A stretch of 64,000 nucleotides of DNA from Sweltsa coloradensis. Lineage: Eukaryota; Arthropoda; Insecta; Plecoptera; Chloroperlidae. The notes beneath the pieces were generated by a model, which worked only from the letters and a program-made list of their open reading frames with translations, was not told the DNA's origin and ran no database searches. This document shows positions 21,738 through 33,608 of the stretch, piece after piece (position 1 is the first letter of the stretch; the number at the start of each line of letters is the position of its first letter). Location of the stretch: the NCBI GenBank assembly GCA_024449915.1, contig JAMZAV010000029.1, positions 1,426,001 through 1,490,000 on the forward strand, in the 5' to 3' direction. The translations under genes were made by a program, and so were the position numbers.

Positions 21738-23964
21738 CAAAAATGCAATTTAAACTGACTATAAGGTCACCGTCTGGCTAAAACCCCTGGCCCGGTCATT
21801 GGGCGCCACCAATGTAAAAGCATAAGACGGCCCTATCCCATTAGCGTTGGGAATGCGCGCGCATAATAGAGCAAGGGGATTTAGTTAGACGGTTCTACTT
21901 CGACACCAAAAATACGTGTTCAATATTTCGATCATATCGATTACAATTGAGTAATATGAAGGACATTTTAAAGTCAAACAATGACATTTGCTAATGGTTA
22001 CGAAAAGAAAAAAAAATACACGTACAAAATAACAATGGTACAATGTAAACTAACACTGCAACATGTAAGGAAACAATCGTTTTTTTTTCCTGTGTACGTA
22101 CACTGACAAAGCTTCCGTTTAAAAGTTTTTCATCTTTTCAGTTGTCAGCACCTACCAATGAAATTCAGTGTAACACTTACTATACACATGCGAACGAATC
22201 TTATATTTTGTGTCAATTGAAAGAAAACCGAGATGAATAAAATACCCACAACGTAGTTAAAAACGGTGTTTCCTTGAAAGACCATGTCGATTTTTGCAAA
22301 AAAAATATTATTTATGTTTTATATTTATAATGTTCTGAGGGGTAGATGGTTTTGAAGTGTTCGATGGAAAATGTATAACGGCCTTACTTCATTGTATCTG
22401 TATTGGCTAAGATTGTATCGCCACTGAATGACGAGATAATTAAACAGTCTAATACAGTGTTGTCGTTTAGTGGTTCGCCTCAGTAATGTATGAAGTTCGT
22501 GTTGTTGGCGCGGCTCTTGCAGAAGGCTAAACGGCCCTCGATACTTAGTTGGTGCTGAAGGGGAAGCGCATTTACATGTTTGTTCTGATTAGAGTGGGAG
22601 TGTTGGTTGGGTTGGGTTTGTGACGGGGTAGAGGGGGCTGGGAGGGAGGGAGGGGGGGTCGTCTGACAAGGCTTACACATCAGATCAAAAAGCTGTTGCG
22701 CGTTTATGCAGCCGGTTGAAACAAGAAATTTAAAATATGTTTAATTTATTGTTATACCAATTCCTGGTAGAAATTTTACGTATGTTTAATTTATTGTTAT
22801 CAATATGTTCACATTTTATCATCAATCTGTTTACAAACCAATTCATTTTAGGATCGAAGGACGGATACATCATGCCAACTGAAAAGTTTTTTTTTTATAG
22901 TTGCAAGTTTTGTTTTGACTCCTACAAATAACTAACATACGCCACGGGTGGTGGGTTGGGGGTGGGAGAGGGGACGTACCAAGAACAAATAAAATGCACT
23001 GAGCAGTCTTTAAAATATTTTGGAATACAGATTTGGAAACAACACGTTTTGTTTGCATGGTGTGGTTATTGCAATTGGATTAAGATATGACATATTATTT
23101 GTATTTTTGTCTAATAATCCTGTTCAGTATCATATGTATAACGACAACAATATTTATAATAATATATTGTAAGAAAGGTCCAACAATTTTTTGAAAAAAG
23201 GAGTTTTGAAATTTCTAAGCTTAACATTTGTCGAACAATTTGATAAAAAAAAACATGTTTTACAGTCAATTTTCATTTAAATTATTGTTTCACGGCAGAA
23301 ATCTCTCACATTGTGAATCGTCGTATTCTCCTAGTGGTACTTTGTGTTATCTTACACAACATTCATATTATCATCTCTCCATTACAAACTATACAACCAC
23401 CCTAACTATATTCCGAGCTATAACCATGCAAGATGTAGATCTAGCGTCCAATGTCCTCGTCGTCTGTGACGCGTCTCACCAGTTGTCGCCACCGTAGACG
23501 AAGGGGTTAGTTACACTACCCCTGTCTTAAATGACGTCATCGAAGCCAACGACACGTCATCATCTTTGAACAGCCGGTAACGAGGGTACAATGGCGCAGT
23601 CGTGCCAACTTACCACAAGCACAGATAGTACTTCTTGTTGGGTTGGATGGTTGGTAGTAAGTAAGTCTTGTGTCGTGAAGATACATAATTCCGGGCGTTA
23701 GTTGATTAAATCAGTGACCACGTCAAATATTGGATTAAGATGGATTTAGTCTCAAACGAGGGGAGTATATCAATTAAAAAGGGAGGGGGTTGGAGTGGTA
23801 GGGTTGAAGGGGAAGTACAAGATGGTGAAGAGATACGATTAAGTTTCTATTTGTTTTCCTTCGATTCCTCTATGTATATAGAATACCTCCTTATGCTTCA
23901 ATACAACGATATATGTTGCTCAACGTCTCTATAGATGACGATGAAGAAATATTACAAAAACCAA
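21738..23964. other. Unique region with G-rich tracts and one consensus CRE
   Basis: No gene supported. G-tract clusters with quadruplex potential lie at about 22602-22661 (many GGG runs) and 22940-22976. A perfect TGACGTCA sits at 23532-23539. An open frame at 22480-22680 (-) is a shadow of the G-rich strand. Confidence 0.45.
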
Positions 23965-24036
23965 AGTCGAATGTGGGATTTGAACCCACATCCTCGTAGA
24001 GCCATACGCTTCGGACCAGCGCCCTTATCGTATATT
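23965..24036 (-). pseudogene. tRNA-like fragment (3' half only)
   Basis: On the minus strand a perfect T-arm is visible (TGTGG GTTCAAAT CCCACA), preceded by GGGCGCTGGTCCGAAGCG and an extended variable region (TATGGCTCTACGAGGA). The expected 5' acceptor strand complementary to TTCGACT is absent, so the 5' half is lost. It could be a SINE head or a decayed tRNA gene. Confidence 0.5.
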
Positions 24037-24224
24037 CTTATGTCAACGCGGATAGCAATACTACAATACAACATAGCCTATTTTTCAATACTTAATAATT
24101 GAGTAATTAAGTAATATGAATAATTATTATTCATAATGTTTTTTAAATTCTTATTCATCTTCATGCTTTCGAATATGTTTGTTTAGGTCTGCATGATTTA
24201 AAATATTCCATCAGTCAAATAATG

Positions 24225-24426
24225 AATTTTATAATATTTAATACAATTCACAAGTTAAAAAAATCCATCCCGATCGGGGTTCGAACCGGAGTCTCCCACA
24301 TTACAGGCAGGCGCCTTAGCCAACTAGACCACCGAGACGTAACTATTTAACTTCTGAATTGTAGTTGCATTAAAGATCTGAATGGAATGAACATTTTACT
24401 TATGAATTGTATTAAATATTAAAATT
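24225..24426. repeat. Foldback element with ~30-bp arms enclosing a tRNA-like sequence
   Basis: AATTTTATAATATTTAATAC continuing to 24255 is inverted at 24398-24426, with few mismatches. The tRNA-like sequence at 24266-24338 sits in the middle. Its size of about 200 bp suggests a MITE that carries a tRNA-like core. Confidence 0.65.
24266..24338 (-). pseudogene. tRNA-like sequence (cloverleaf nearly complete, GTA in anticodon position)
   Basis: The 73-nt minus-strand sequence folds as a cloverleaf. The acceptor is GTCTCGG with TCGGGAT (some G-U pairs), the D-stem GTCT/AGGC, and the anticodon stem CCTGC/GTGGG with loop CTGTAAT. The T-stem has one C-C mismatch around TTCGAAC. The loop gives a Tyr-type GTA, but there is no intron and position 1 is G, which are not typical of eukaryotic tRNA-Tyr. 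A mobile tRNA-derived sequence or pseudogene is more likely than a working gene. Confidence 0.55.
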
Positions 24427-24697
24427 CCACCTACTGGAGTGTTTCCTGACTAACCAAATCGAGAAATGAATTTTATATTATTAAAACGATCCAAACAAAT
24501 ATTGCAACTGTAGCTTCTTCTTCTACTAAAAATTGAATGATCAAACTTGATACGTGTTCAAATGTTTGTATGTCTACATTAATTAAAATAAATATGAAAA
24601 AAAAACTATACACATGTCCATTCGTGAACTACCAACATCCCTTGCATACAAAATGAATTATTTTTGAAAATCAAGCCACCACTCAGTATCTAACAGT

Positions 24698-24770
24698 GTT
24701 GGAGCTCAGATCCGAAGTGTATTACTCCAAGATAGAATGCGGGTTCGAGTCCCGTAAATTGTCTTGGTCC
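24698..24770 (+). pseudogene. tRNA-like relic or SINE head
   Basis: TTGGAGCTCAGATCCG (A-box-like) precedes a good T-arm, GCGGG TTCGAGT CCCGT at about 24738-24754. The middle is too short and irregular for a functional tRNA. Confidence 0.4.
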
Positions 24771-25394
24771 ACAACCATCAAAACCTGTCTCTCTTGCATT
24801 TCGAGAGTAAAGCATGAAACTTCCTCGTTCACCCAAGCAAAGTTCACCGAATCTTGACCTCCATCGCAGCGTCCACATTACTACACTGAAAGCAATCAAC
24901 GTTGCCCCAATCCTTTGTTTGTTCGTTCTCCCAATCAAACAAGAGCGATGCATTTCTCCTCTGGAAAGACATTACCTGAGAATAATTAATTTCCACCCAA
25001 GATAAACCCACACGCCGTGGCCATTGTACGGCGATCGTGGTGGCCGTTTTGTTGGTTGAAGGAAACCCGGTTTTCTTATCTTATCAGCAGTCAGGTCTGT
25101 GGCCGGAATGGCGTCACACACCGAATACGTGTTTTGTGTTTGCTATGGTTGAGCAACAAAAACAGCGAAACAAAGCAAACAGACGTGGTCACATCCGTTT
25201 CCCCCCTTGGATCTTAATGACAGTTGTAGCGGTGGTTACTAACGTTTCTTGACCTTTCCAGAGAAAAGGGTATTAGAGCATTTGTTTTATTTCGAAAGTT
25301 ACGACTCTTTTAATACTTGACCTGGGTAGATCTGAGTTCTCCATCAGGAGCCATAAAATACAATTTATTTATTTGATATTTTCTTCATTATCAT
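24771..25394. other. Unique sequence, nothing recognised
   Basis: Overlapping short frames on both strands (24690-25252) reflect more balanced base composition. None has splice or domain support. Confidence 0.4.
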
Positions 25395-25690
25395 GTGGCT
25401 GACAACGTTTTAAATAAACTTGGCGACGACAATGACAACACAGACGGATGATGACACAGACGAAGACGACCACGACGTGGGGGAACCTCTGCCCTTCTCA
25501 TATGCTTGTGGCTGGTTCTGACCAGCACAAGCCTGTTCACCCCTTGTTCCCCGTGACTTGCCTTACGTTGCTCCCCTTGGAAAGAAGTATACATGGTGGT
25601 AACTCACACTTATAGAAACTGTTTTAACTTGGAGGCGCGAATAATCTTATCTGTTAAAGCGCCCTAAAACTACTGATACTAATGTTAATT
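25395..25690 (-). repeat. Dispersed repeat R, copy 1
   Basis: Shares with 36763-37055 and 43564-43748 the landmarks AGGGCGCTTTAAC, ATTATTCGCGCCTCCA, GAGTTACCACCATGTA, CTGGTCAGAACCAGCCACA and CCCCACGTCGTGGTCGTC, here on the minus strand. The 3' part carries GTCGTC-rich imperfect trinucleotides. CTGGTCAGAACCAG is a short palindrome conserved in all copies. The class is unknown and it has no conserved frame. Confidence 0.85.
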
Positions 25691-26394
25691 GGGTGCGGAA
25701 ACTCAGTGTCTAGGATGCAGTTCTTTCGTACTTTGTTGTTGTTGTAAACAAACTTGTTAATCTTTTTCAACCTCCGACAGATAATTTAAAACTTATATTT
25801 CGTGCACATCAATTTACTCCATTTAATTTAATATTTTTCTTCTGCGACCTCAATATTCTTTAAAAATGTTAATTTTTGATCAATATTAATTTATTTACAA
25901 ATTAGTTTGACCAAGATAGAAAAAAATGTTTTTCAAAGCACTTCATGTTCGAGGATGGGGATCTTTTTTTTCTGAGCATGCACATACAGCGACGTATGAT
26001 CTATGAAAAAAAAGATGTGTTTGGGAAAAGTAGGAACGTACATTTACGGCTAGAACCGTGTCGTTCTCATGAATATTTGATTCAGATTTCGAATTTCGTT
26101 CAGTCGTAAACAATTCTGTTAAAATTAAGGATGTGATCATTGGATTACTGCAGTTGCGAGCAATTTTCTACGTCACATTCCAAACAAAAAATACATTGTT
26201 TAACGCTTTGACGAGATCTAACAATAAATGTAATAGTTTTAACGTTCACACGGTATATCCTTATACTGGGGCACTTGTTTGCAATGTCATTGTTTAATCC
26301 TTAACAATAATGTAAGTTCTTAAGATAGGGTACGACTTTGAATTACTGCAAATTACTTAAAATCTAAAAAATAAGCCCTAAGCTAGTATATTTT
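25691..26394. other. Unique AT-rich sequence, nothing recognised
   Basis: No supported feature. Confidence 0.4.
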
Positions 26395-26770
26395 GTGGCT
26401 CGTTGGTCTTGTGGTTAGCGTCTCTGCTTCCAATGCAGAAGTTCCAGTCTATCAGTTCTTGTCTTAGAAGTTTGTGAACGGTGACTTTTGAACCATCCTA
26501 GCAACGAGGCACATAATAAATTTAAAGTTATTCTATTCTGGCGTTGATACGCGGGTGTGTGCTCGCACTGTCCAGTGTCCATACCACTAATTGCTATATT
26601 TCCTATAAAAATATCGATCTTTGGTTGGTTATCACTCACTCATGGATTGCGTCGGGGCCTACAGGGTTGGCTTGGTCGCTTTGGTTTACTGTCCCCCACT
26701 GAAAATCAGTTTTGTTAGTGAGTGGGTAGACTCACAAATTTATTTATTTATGTATTAATTTATTTATTTA
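26395..26770 (+). mobile_element. tRNA-headed SINE, family S1, with B-box deletion
   Basis: It starts GTGGCTCGTTGGTCTTGTGG with a good A-box and CTCTGCTTCCAATGCAGAAG. It then jumps to the body (CAGTTCTTGTCTTAGAAG), so the B-box segment is deleted. The body ends GAGTGGGTAGACTC, followed by a TTTATTTATTTA tail to 26770. Loss of the B-box would make this copy unable to be transcribed by RNA polymerase III. Confidence 0.88.
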
Positions 26771-27420
26771 TACAAATACAAGTGTGTTTAACATGTACAC
26801 AAAGTTTTTAGATTCTAAATGTGAGAGACGATGTCAATGACACATTTATTAAATTTGAAAACTTATTTCGTATCTTTAATATAAAAACATCTTATAACGT
26901 TATCCATATAGTTTAGCTGGGAAGATGTAACCAGCAATTTTATTGCTCTAATACTAAAACGTTTAGCTAACAGTCTCCACAGCTTGCCTGTAGAGCGACA
27001 CATGATATGATACACATCCAATGCACTTAGAATCGAGACGCCTCGCGCGTTTTTCAATTTCACATTGTGTAGAAAAAAATGTGTTTTGGCTTAACCCTTT
27101 CTCCCGTGTACCAAGTTTTAATCAATTCTAGCAAAAAAATATCAAGCGTCTGCTTTGGCTGGCCGGCACGTACCGAGAAAAAAGAAATAATAAAAGTAGG
27201 AATGAGAGAATATGTGCGTCGTAACCTTTTGGTAATCAAAAAAATCGTGTAGTGAAAAATTGCGAAAAAGTACATGATTATCTTCACCACAGAGGTAAAG
27301 AAAAAATAAAATATAAAAACCTTGGTTACTTTTATTTATTTAATATAATAATAGAACTTTATGAGCAGATGAGGTTAATAATGGAATGCATTATTTGTAC
27401 TATACCAACGAGGTAGAATA
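26771..27420. other. Unique AT-rich sequence, nothing recognised
   Basis: Frames on the minus strand (26863-27290) lack any recognisable domain or splice context. Confidence 0.4.
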
Positions 27421-27494
27421 GGACTATACATTGCACTTGTAAATTACAAATAAATAAACAAATAGTAAATATTTACAAGTGCAGTGTATAGTCC
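27421..27494. repeat. Hairpin, 24-bp arms with one mismatch
   Basis: GGACTATACATTGCACTTGT continuing to 27444 is inverted at 27471-27494. The 26-nt loop is A/T-rich (AAATAAATAAACAAATAG). The arm contains TTGCACTTGT, also seen in the retroposon tails at 36395-36560 and 48740-48904, so it may be two such tails in inverted orientation. Confidence 0.85.
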
Positions 27495-28898
27495 AAATAA
27501 TCCATTACTTTTTTATTTGTTTAATGTTAAGCCAATTCAGTTCCACAAACTGATTTACGAAGGAGGACAAGAAAGAGAACTAAGGTTACATAAATGCATA
27601 CGATATAGTAATGTCATCACAGAACTCTAAATAATTGAAAATTCCATGTTGATTCCACCACTCTCAACCAGATTGTTTATTTCGTTTGTCTTATGAATCT
27701 TTTGAAAGAATAATACTTAAATATACAGACATACCGTTACTTAATCACATAACCTGCAGAAAAGGTATTCCGAAGAAACCTTTCAAGGATTAGCTCATCG
27801 GCGGGCTGGCCGTATCCAGTTTAAAGTGCGCGTCGCATGTAATGGTTGGTCACAATAGACGCGTCGTTGCTGCAATGGTATACAACCTATACCAAACCAC
27901 CTATTACCCATCAATAAGGCCGAAATTTTAACCATAGCAACAATTTAATATAGGCCTACGATTGCGAATTGTATTATTAAAAATTTGTTTTCAACCAATT
28001 TAAATGTACAAATTTACGTTTATCGTACTCTAGTAATCACATTATGTATAATCATGATTATATTTAATTATATTAAAATATATGTGGAAAATTGCACTGG
28101 TGGAATTAAAAAAGAAGACCCAAACAAAAGTAAATAAACTTACATAATGACATTTATTTATTTATGTTTCTCTCAAATACAGCATTTCTTCCATTTTACA
28201 TTGAGGTATAGACTAAAAAAAAAAAATTAAAAGCATATACAAACATAAAACATATCAAATCCAAAGACATAAATTCAAAATAACAAATTTATAAACTTTT
28301 TATATAATTTTAAAATAAAATAAAAACATATAAAATATTTGATCGTCTGTTAAGGAGTAAGGAATGATAGGACGTGCGCATGATTGAGTCAGCATACACA
28401 GCCATCCAGTCTTAAGGATGGATGTCAGTTCTGCTTTGTAACTTGTTTGCCATCAGCTTATTTGTCTTGAACTTTGTGTTGCTTTTGTTTTACAATGGCT
28501 TAGTTAAAATGTTAAAAATATCACAAGTCAAAACAAAGAATTCAAAATATTAGTATAAAATGTGAATAAAAACTGAAGATAACGATAGAACACGTTGAAG
28601 ACAATTATCACCATAAATTTGGTTTGCAAGTGATAAAATCCAATTTTCTGAAGAAGCTCCTAAATGAAGTGTGTGCGGGAAATATTCTCACCGCCTCCTC
28701 AACAACAATTTCCTCCTCAACATTATTATTGAATTGTTATAATTTGACGAAATTAAATTAAGGTCAGAAAATAATTATAAATTGAGTTTTGTGTTATTCT
28801 TCTATTCTCTATTTTTCAAATGTACGATGTGTATTATTATTCAAATTGTTTACTTTTTCATTAATCTGTGGAAGGGCTATTACACTAAGGTCGTTTCT
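27495..28898. other. AT-rich sequence, possibly with a decayed LINE tail
   Basis: An A-rich stretch with TTTATTTATTTATGTTTCTC at about 28153-28172 may be the 3' end of a minus-strand retroposon. No coding remnant is recognisable upstream of it. Nothing else is supported. Confidence 0.35.
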
Positions 28899-29011
28899 AA
28901 CTGGCTACAGTTTTGGTTGGGTTTGTATGGTAAGCATGCGCACATTCGTTCTAAAGTACCATGCATGCATGCTCAGTACCATAAAAACCCAATCAAAAAC
29001 TGTAACCAGTT
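28899..29011. repeat. Foldback, ~40-bp imperfect arms
   Basis: AACTGGCTACAGTTTTGG and following bases to about 28938 are inverted at about 28968-29011 (TCAAAAACTGTAACCAGTT). A few mismatches occur, and ATGCATGC sequences flank the loop. The structure abuts the tail of the SINE at 29039. Confidence 0.75.
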
Positions 29012-29038
29012 GACGGCGAGCCCAGTGAAATACCCCTA

Positions 29039-29443
29039 TAAATAAATAATTTCATATTCAGAGTCTACTCACTCAGACATATAACTGATTTTCAGTGGGG
29101 GACAGTAAACCAAAGCGACCAAGCCATCCCTGTAGGCCCCGACGCAATCGACGAGTGAGCGATAACGAACCACAGATCGGTATTTTTGAATAGGAAATAA
29201 AGGAATCAGTGGTATGGACAGTACGAACACCCGCGGATCAACGCTAGAATCAACAAGGCTGATTCAGAACAAATTTGAATTTATTATGTGCCTCGTTGCT
29301 AGGACGGCTCCAAATTCACTGTTTACAAATTCCTAAGAGAAGAACTGATGGACTTCAGTCCAAGTCAGAAGTTAGCGGAAATCGAACCCTGGATCTTCTG
29401 TATTGGGAGCAGAGACGCTAACCACAAGACCAACGAGCCACAC
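29039..29443 (-). mobile_element. tRNA-headed SINE, family S1, full length
   Basis: This is the best-preserved copy. From 29443 leftward: GTGTGGCTCGTTGGTCTTGT, A-box TGGTTAGCG, the CTCTGC...GCAGA stem and B-box GGTTCGATTCCG. It continues through a body with GGAGCCGTCCTAGCAACGAG, CGCGGGTGTTCGTACTGTCC and ACTCGTCGATTGCGTCGGGG, then TGAGTAGACTC and a TTTATTTA tail at 29039-29049. Total length is about 405 bp. Confidence 0.9.
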
Positions 29444-29525
29444 TATTCATAAACACACACCTATTATAAACCTTTGGAATTAGTATGGCATGCATTATTA
29501 TAAGTAACTTTATTCTTTGTTTTAG

Positions 29526-29556
29526 GTAAGAACTCGGCTGGAATGGAAACAATCAG
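29526..29556 (+). other. Candidate 31-nt microexon
   Basis: A pyrimidine-rich acceptor (TTTATTCTTTGTTTTAG) ends at 29525 and a strong donor (CAG|GTAAGA) begins at 29557. The 31-nt insert can be read in frame as KNSAGMETIR. No neighbouring exon is identified in the window, so this rests on splice signals alone. Confidence 0.25.
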
Positions 29557-29699
29557 GTAAGATCGGCAACGTTCTTTTCACTTGTGTTAGCACCTTAAGT
29601 CATACTTACGGATTGTTCATATTCATGTAAAAATTGGTTATTTTTAAGCACATGTTATTCAGTGGTTATCATGTGTTACGGCTGTCATGATAACCTAAT

Positions 29700-29704
29700 G
29701 ATGA

Positions 29705-29752
<48 letters not shown>

Positions 29753-29757
29753 TGATG
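29700..29757 (+). repeat. (GAC)n / (GAT)n trinucleotide microsatellite
   Basis: GATGATGAC leads into about 15 uninterrupted GAC units, then GATGATGAC again. GAC repeats flanked by GAT suggest spread by C/T change at the edges. Confidence 0.93.
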
Positions 29758-30394
29758 ACCCAATATGGCGTCGTAAATCTATAACGCGCTCGCATTTTGA
29801 GACCACTACGTCATTTTTCTAGTTTTCTAGGTTTTGACCGCCGCACTATAATTGTGTAGTTTGCGTGTGTATTCCCAATTAAAATCGTTGACTATATTGC
29901 CTTACGAAATTGTTTGTTATTCATTGAATAATGTCAATTTTTATTGTATTGTATCTTTATTTGGCATCAATTGAACATTTTGATTTGTTCCTTCATATTT
30001 TCTTGTTTTTGTACATCTAATTTAACACTGCCGTACGTTTCTACATAGCGAGGCACGAACACTTCTAACTGTGCTTAGAAATTGAGCAATTATTTTGAAA
30101 TAGATTCAACATCGATAGAAAATAATAGCCGCAATGGCCCAGTGGGAACTTTCCATCTTTAGATGAATACCTAAGAAATAAGTTTTTTATTTGTTTCAAA
30201 TTCTTTACATTATTGTTTTATAAGCTTGTATTAGAAATTCACACTATTCAAAAACATTTCGTTGATCGATAATGAAAAAAGTATCGGATTGTATGTCTTC
30301 TGAAAACGGTACTCTATATGTGTCGTGTATTTTTCGTGTGGAATTATTTATTTTAATGAATTTTACCTCCCAAATGGCAGGAAGGCTAATGCAG
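29758..30394. other. Unique sequence, nothing recognised
   Basis: No supported feature. Confidence 0.4.
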
Positions 30395-31174
30395 GGCAAG
30401 TGTGGCCCTCTGTAGAACTTTTGGACTTGATCCTGTAAAGAAGTTGCAGGTAACAATAATAACATTCAGATAACAAATTTATTTAGATTACTATCATTAC
30501 CACAATTTTCTTTTTTTTATAAGCTAAGAAAACAATATAATCATCAAACATAACATTTACTCATTAAATTAATTTTCAATATCACTGGCGGTGAAATATA
30601 ACCTAATCGGTTGAAGCGCCCAAGGTTCTCACGTGTCGTCGTCGAATCATAAAGGTGAATCCTTTACCCATAACAATTATAGGCAAGTGTGGCCCTCTGT
30701 AGAACTTTTGGACTTGATCCTGTAAAGAAGTTGCAGGTAACAATAATAACATTCAGATAACAAATTTATTTTAACTTTCAATATCACTGGCGGCGAAATA
30801 TAACCTAATCGGTTGAAGCGCCCAAGGTTCTCACGTGGTCGTCGTCGAATCATAAAGGTGAATGCTTTACCCATAACAATTATAGGCAAGTGTGGCCCTC
30901 TGTAGAACTTTTGGACTTGATCCCGTAAAGAAGTTGCAGGTAACAATAATTAACATTCAGATAACAAATTTATTTAGATTACTATCATTACCACAATTTT
31001 CTTTTTTTTATAAGCTTAGAAAACAATATAATCATCAAACATAACATTAACTCATTAAATTAACTTTCAATATCACTGGCGGCGAAATATAACCTAATCG
31101 GTTGAAGCGCCCAAGGTTCTCACGTCGTCGTCGTCGAATCATAAAGGTGAATGCTTTACCCATAACAATTATAG
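30395..31174 (+). repeat. Tandem array of three ~289-bp units, middle unit deleted by ~86 bp
   Basis: Units begin GGCAAGTGTGGCCCTCTGTA at 30395, 30683 and 30885. The third ends at about 31174. The middle unit lacks the segment from ATTTAGATTACTATC to ATTAAATTAA. Each ends with CGTCGTCGAATCATAAAGGT. Two full units are almost identical, so the expansion is recent. Small frames within it repeat with the unit and show no known domain. Confidence 0.93.
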
Positions 31175-32109
31175 GATGGTGCAAAATGTTCATAATTGTC
31201 GTTTTAGCTGTATGATTTTGTTTCTTCCGTAATACCTGTCACTGCAAACAAGCCTTTCCAATATCCATTATTTGGATGTAATAAATAGATACAAGTGTGT
31301 TTGCTTAAAGATACTCGATTCTTGAGCGGGTGTAAGCTTTATAAAATATCAACTTTTGAACAAGTATTTCCTTCGAGTATCGGTTTAATCAACAGCTTCA
31401 CACGGAGCGGATTATTGGATCTTCCCGTCGCAAGCCGAGTCTGGCGCCAAGAGGTAAACTTCGCATGAACTCACTCTGGGGATGTTTTGCCCTCCCATTC
31501 ACATACGCAACATTGTCCCTCGGAGAAACATTTACAATCCCAACGAGATAATCAGAAAACTCCACAAACGCACTCTGAAAATTAACCAAAATTAAATCGT
31601 CCACGTTTAACTAAATGTGAATATTACCTCCCGAACCGCGTGTTGTTACGTATATAACTTCTCGTCGGCCACTTAACGTGGATAATTCCTACCCTTCTAG
31701 GCTCGTAATCTGCGTTAAGTGGCAATTTCTACAACTCATTGCCAGTTTTTGTGGCACTGAGTTGTTAAGTGCCACCCGCTCTCGGTGGTACAGACAGATT
31801 AGTGTGATCGCCCTATCCATTACCCTCTTACCACCCCTCCATTCCCCTCGCGACCCCTAAGGGTGGGGATATAACTCACGCACCCCACGTTCGCACAAAT
31901 CCATATGACGCGCCTCTGTTAACATATCATCGGAGAGAGTAAACAGGCACATCAATCTTGACGACATATGGGATGTCAATCATAAGTTGAAGTGTTGGCA
32001 AGAGGAGAGCGTCTATATTTAAACGGTACTCTACGTCATAAATTGTGATAAATTGATCCAATGAATAACTAAATGTGTATAAATATTTAATACAAATCAC
32101 GAATTCAAA
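31175..32109. other. Unique region with a perfect 11-bp inverted repeat
   Basis: GCCACTTAACG (31668-31678) and CGTTAAGTGGC (31713-31723) form a stem with a 34-nt loop, and a third partial copy (TTAAGTGCCAC) lies about 45 nt on. Base composition at 31400-31870 is more balanced than the surroundings. No gene supported. Confidence 0.45.
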
Positions 32110-32170
32110 ATCAAACTCGACAAGGTCACGAACCTGTGCCTTACCACTAGTAGACCATCGAGCCAGTGCT
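32110..32170 (-). pseudogene. tRNA-like remnant with anticodon region deleted
   Basis: The minus strand reads GGCTCGATGGTCTACTAGTG (A-box-like), GTAAGGC, then directly CAGGTTCGTGACC (B-box-like). About 15-20 nt of anticodon arm are missing. Confidence 0.45.
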
Positions 32171-33608
32171 AAACAAACTTCTGGATTGTTTGTGATGCGT
32201 ATATGATTCCATGCAATGAGTGATCACTGATCGTGCCTATTATTGACGTTTAGGAATTGGAATGAAACTAATGTTTTTAATCCAAATCCTTCAAGGATGC
32301 ACTTCCTGTTACATGAATGCCTTTTATCTTGCCTATGTAATTTATTGAAAAACAAATTATCCATAAACTTTGCGACTCTTCTAAGAATACAAATGATGCG
32401 TTACTTTAAATACGGTTAATTACTCAGCTTGGCTCTACGCTATGTTGTGGTCAATCTCTATAGTAAATACCCATCAATCAATCAATTACTCATTGGATAG
32501 CTGTAGACCAACGCTTAGCGGAGTGCTCATTGAAACTGTACTTCAGCGTGCCATGCAATATGAAAATCAATCAGTATTGCTCGCTCCCTGGTAGCATGTG
32601 TGATGAAATTCGTTGTTATGCGGACATTGAAACCAATCGGCTTTTGATTGTAATCGAACCGAGAGCGGGTTAGCTTAAAATTTGGAATGGATAAATTAAT
32701 ATCTCTTTGTGTTTTATCCATTCAATTACGATATTTGATTTTGATTTTTAGTTAGAGACATTGTACAAGAATGCGCTTACGGATTAGATTAAATACAAAT
32801 CCTTAATGTATTTGTTGAAAAGTTTGAACAATATGTAAATATCTTTGGAGAATAATTCTATTAATATTGAAGACGAACAACATGTAAGCAAATACTTCTA
32901 TTTCCATTAGGATGCCACGGCGTCATATTATCAATTTCCATTAAGTATGTATTCAGGATTTTCATCTTAAATCCCTTCTATTCGTTTTTCATTCAAAGTG
33001 TTTACTGCAATTCTACATTAGTTCTACAAGTTGGTTTTGCGAGCTAGCCTTATAAGTCGTGCTACTGTGTTCACGTAGCTTTACCAACATTAGAGCTAGA
33101 AATATATTATTGAATATCTTGTTCAATGTAAGATTATTCAAAGGTTCAGACGGTGGTTGAGATACCTTTATTGTGGTATATCGTGTATAGCAAACTCCTG
33201 TACTTCCTACTCTCTAAACTCTAAACAATTTGTAGGAAAGCACTCACAATCTAGCTAGGTAGACAGACAAAATAGAAGCAACACATCTTTATTTGTAGTA
33301 CCAGCTACACCGCAGTGTTTTCATAACTTGATCACATATTATTTTATTTATTAACATGAAATGCATCATGTGTTTCTTACTGAATGACAGAAGCTATAAA
33401 TCATGAGTCTTGTTTGTTTATACAAATATATAACGTAGTAGAAAATAAGTGCAAGATATGTTCAAACTAAGGCGTTGATATGAAACGAAGGTATAACAAA
33501 AATGATTGGAATTATTAAAAAAATATATATGATAAATATCTTAGGTAAAATGGTCGACTCGTTTCGTTTCTTTTGTATTACGTCTTCTTAGATTTGATCT
33601 CCAGTGAT
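32171..33608. other. Unique AT-rich sequence, nothing recognised
   Basis: No supported gene, RNA or repeat over 1.4 kb. Confidence 0.5.
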
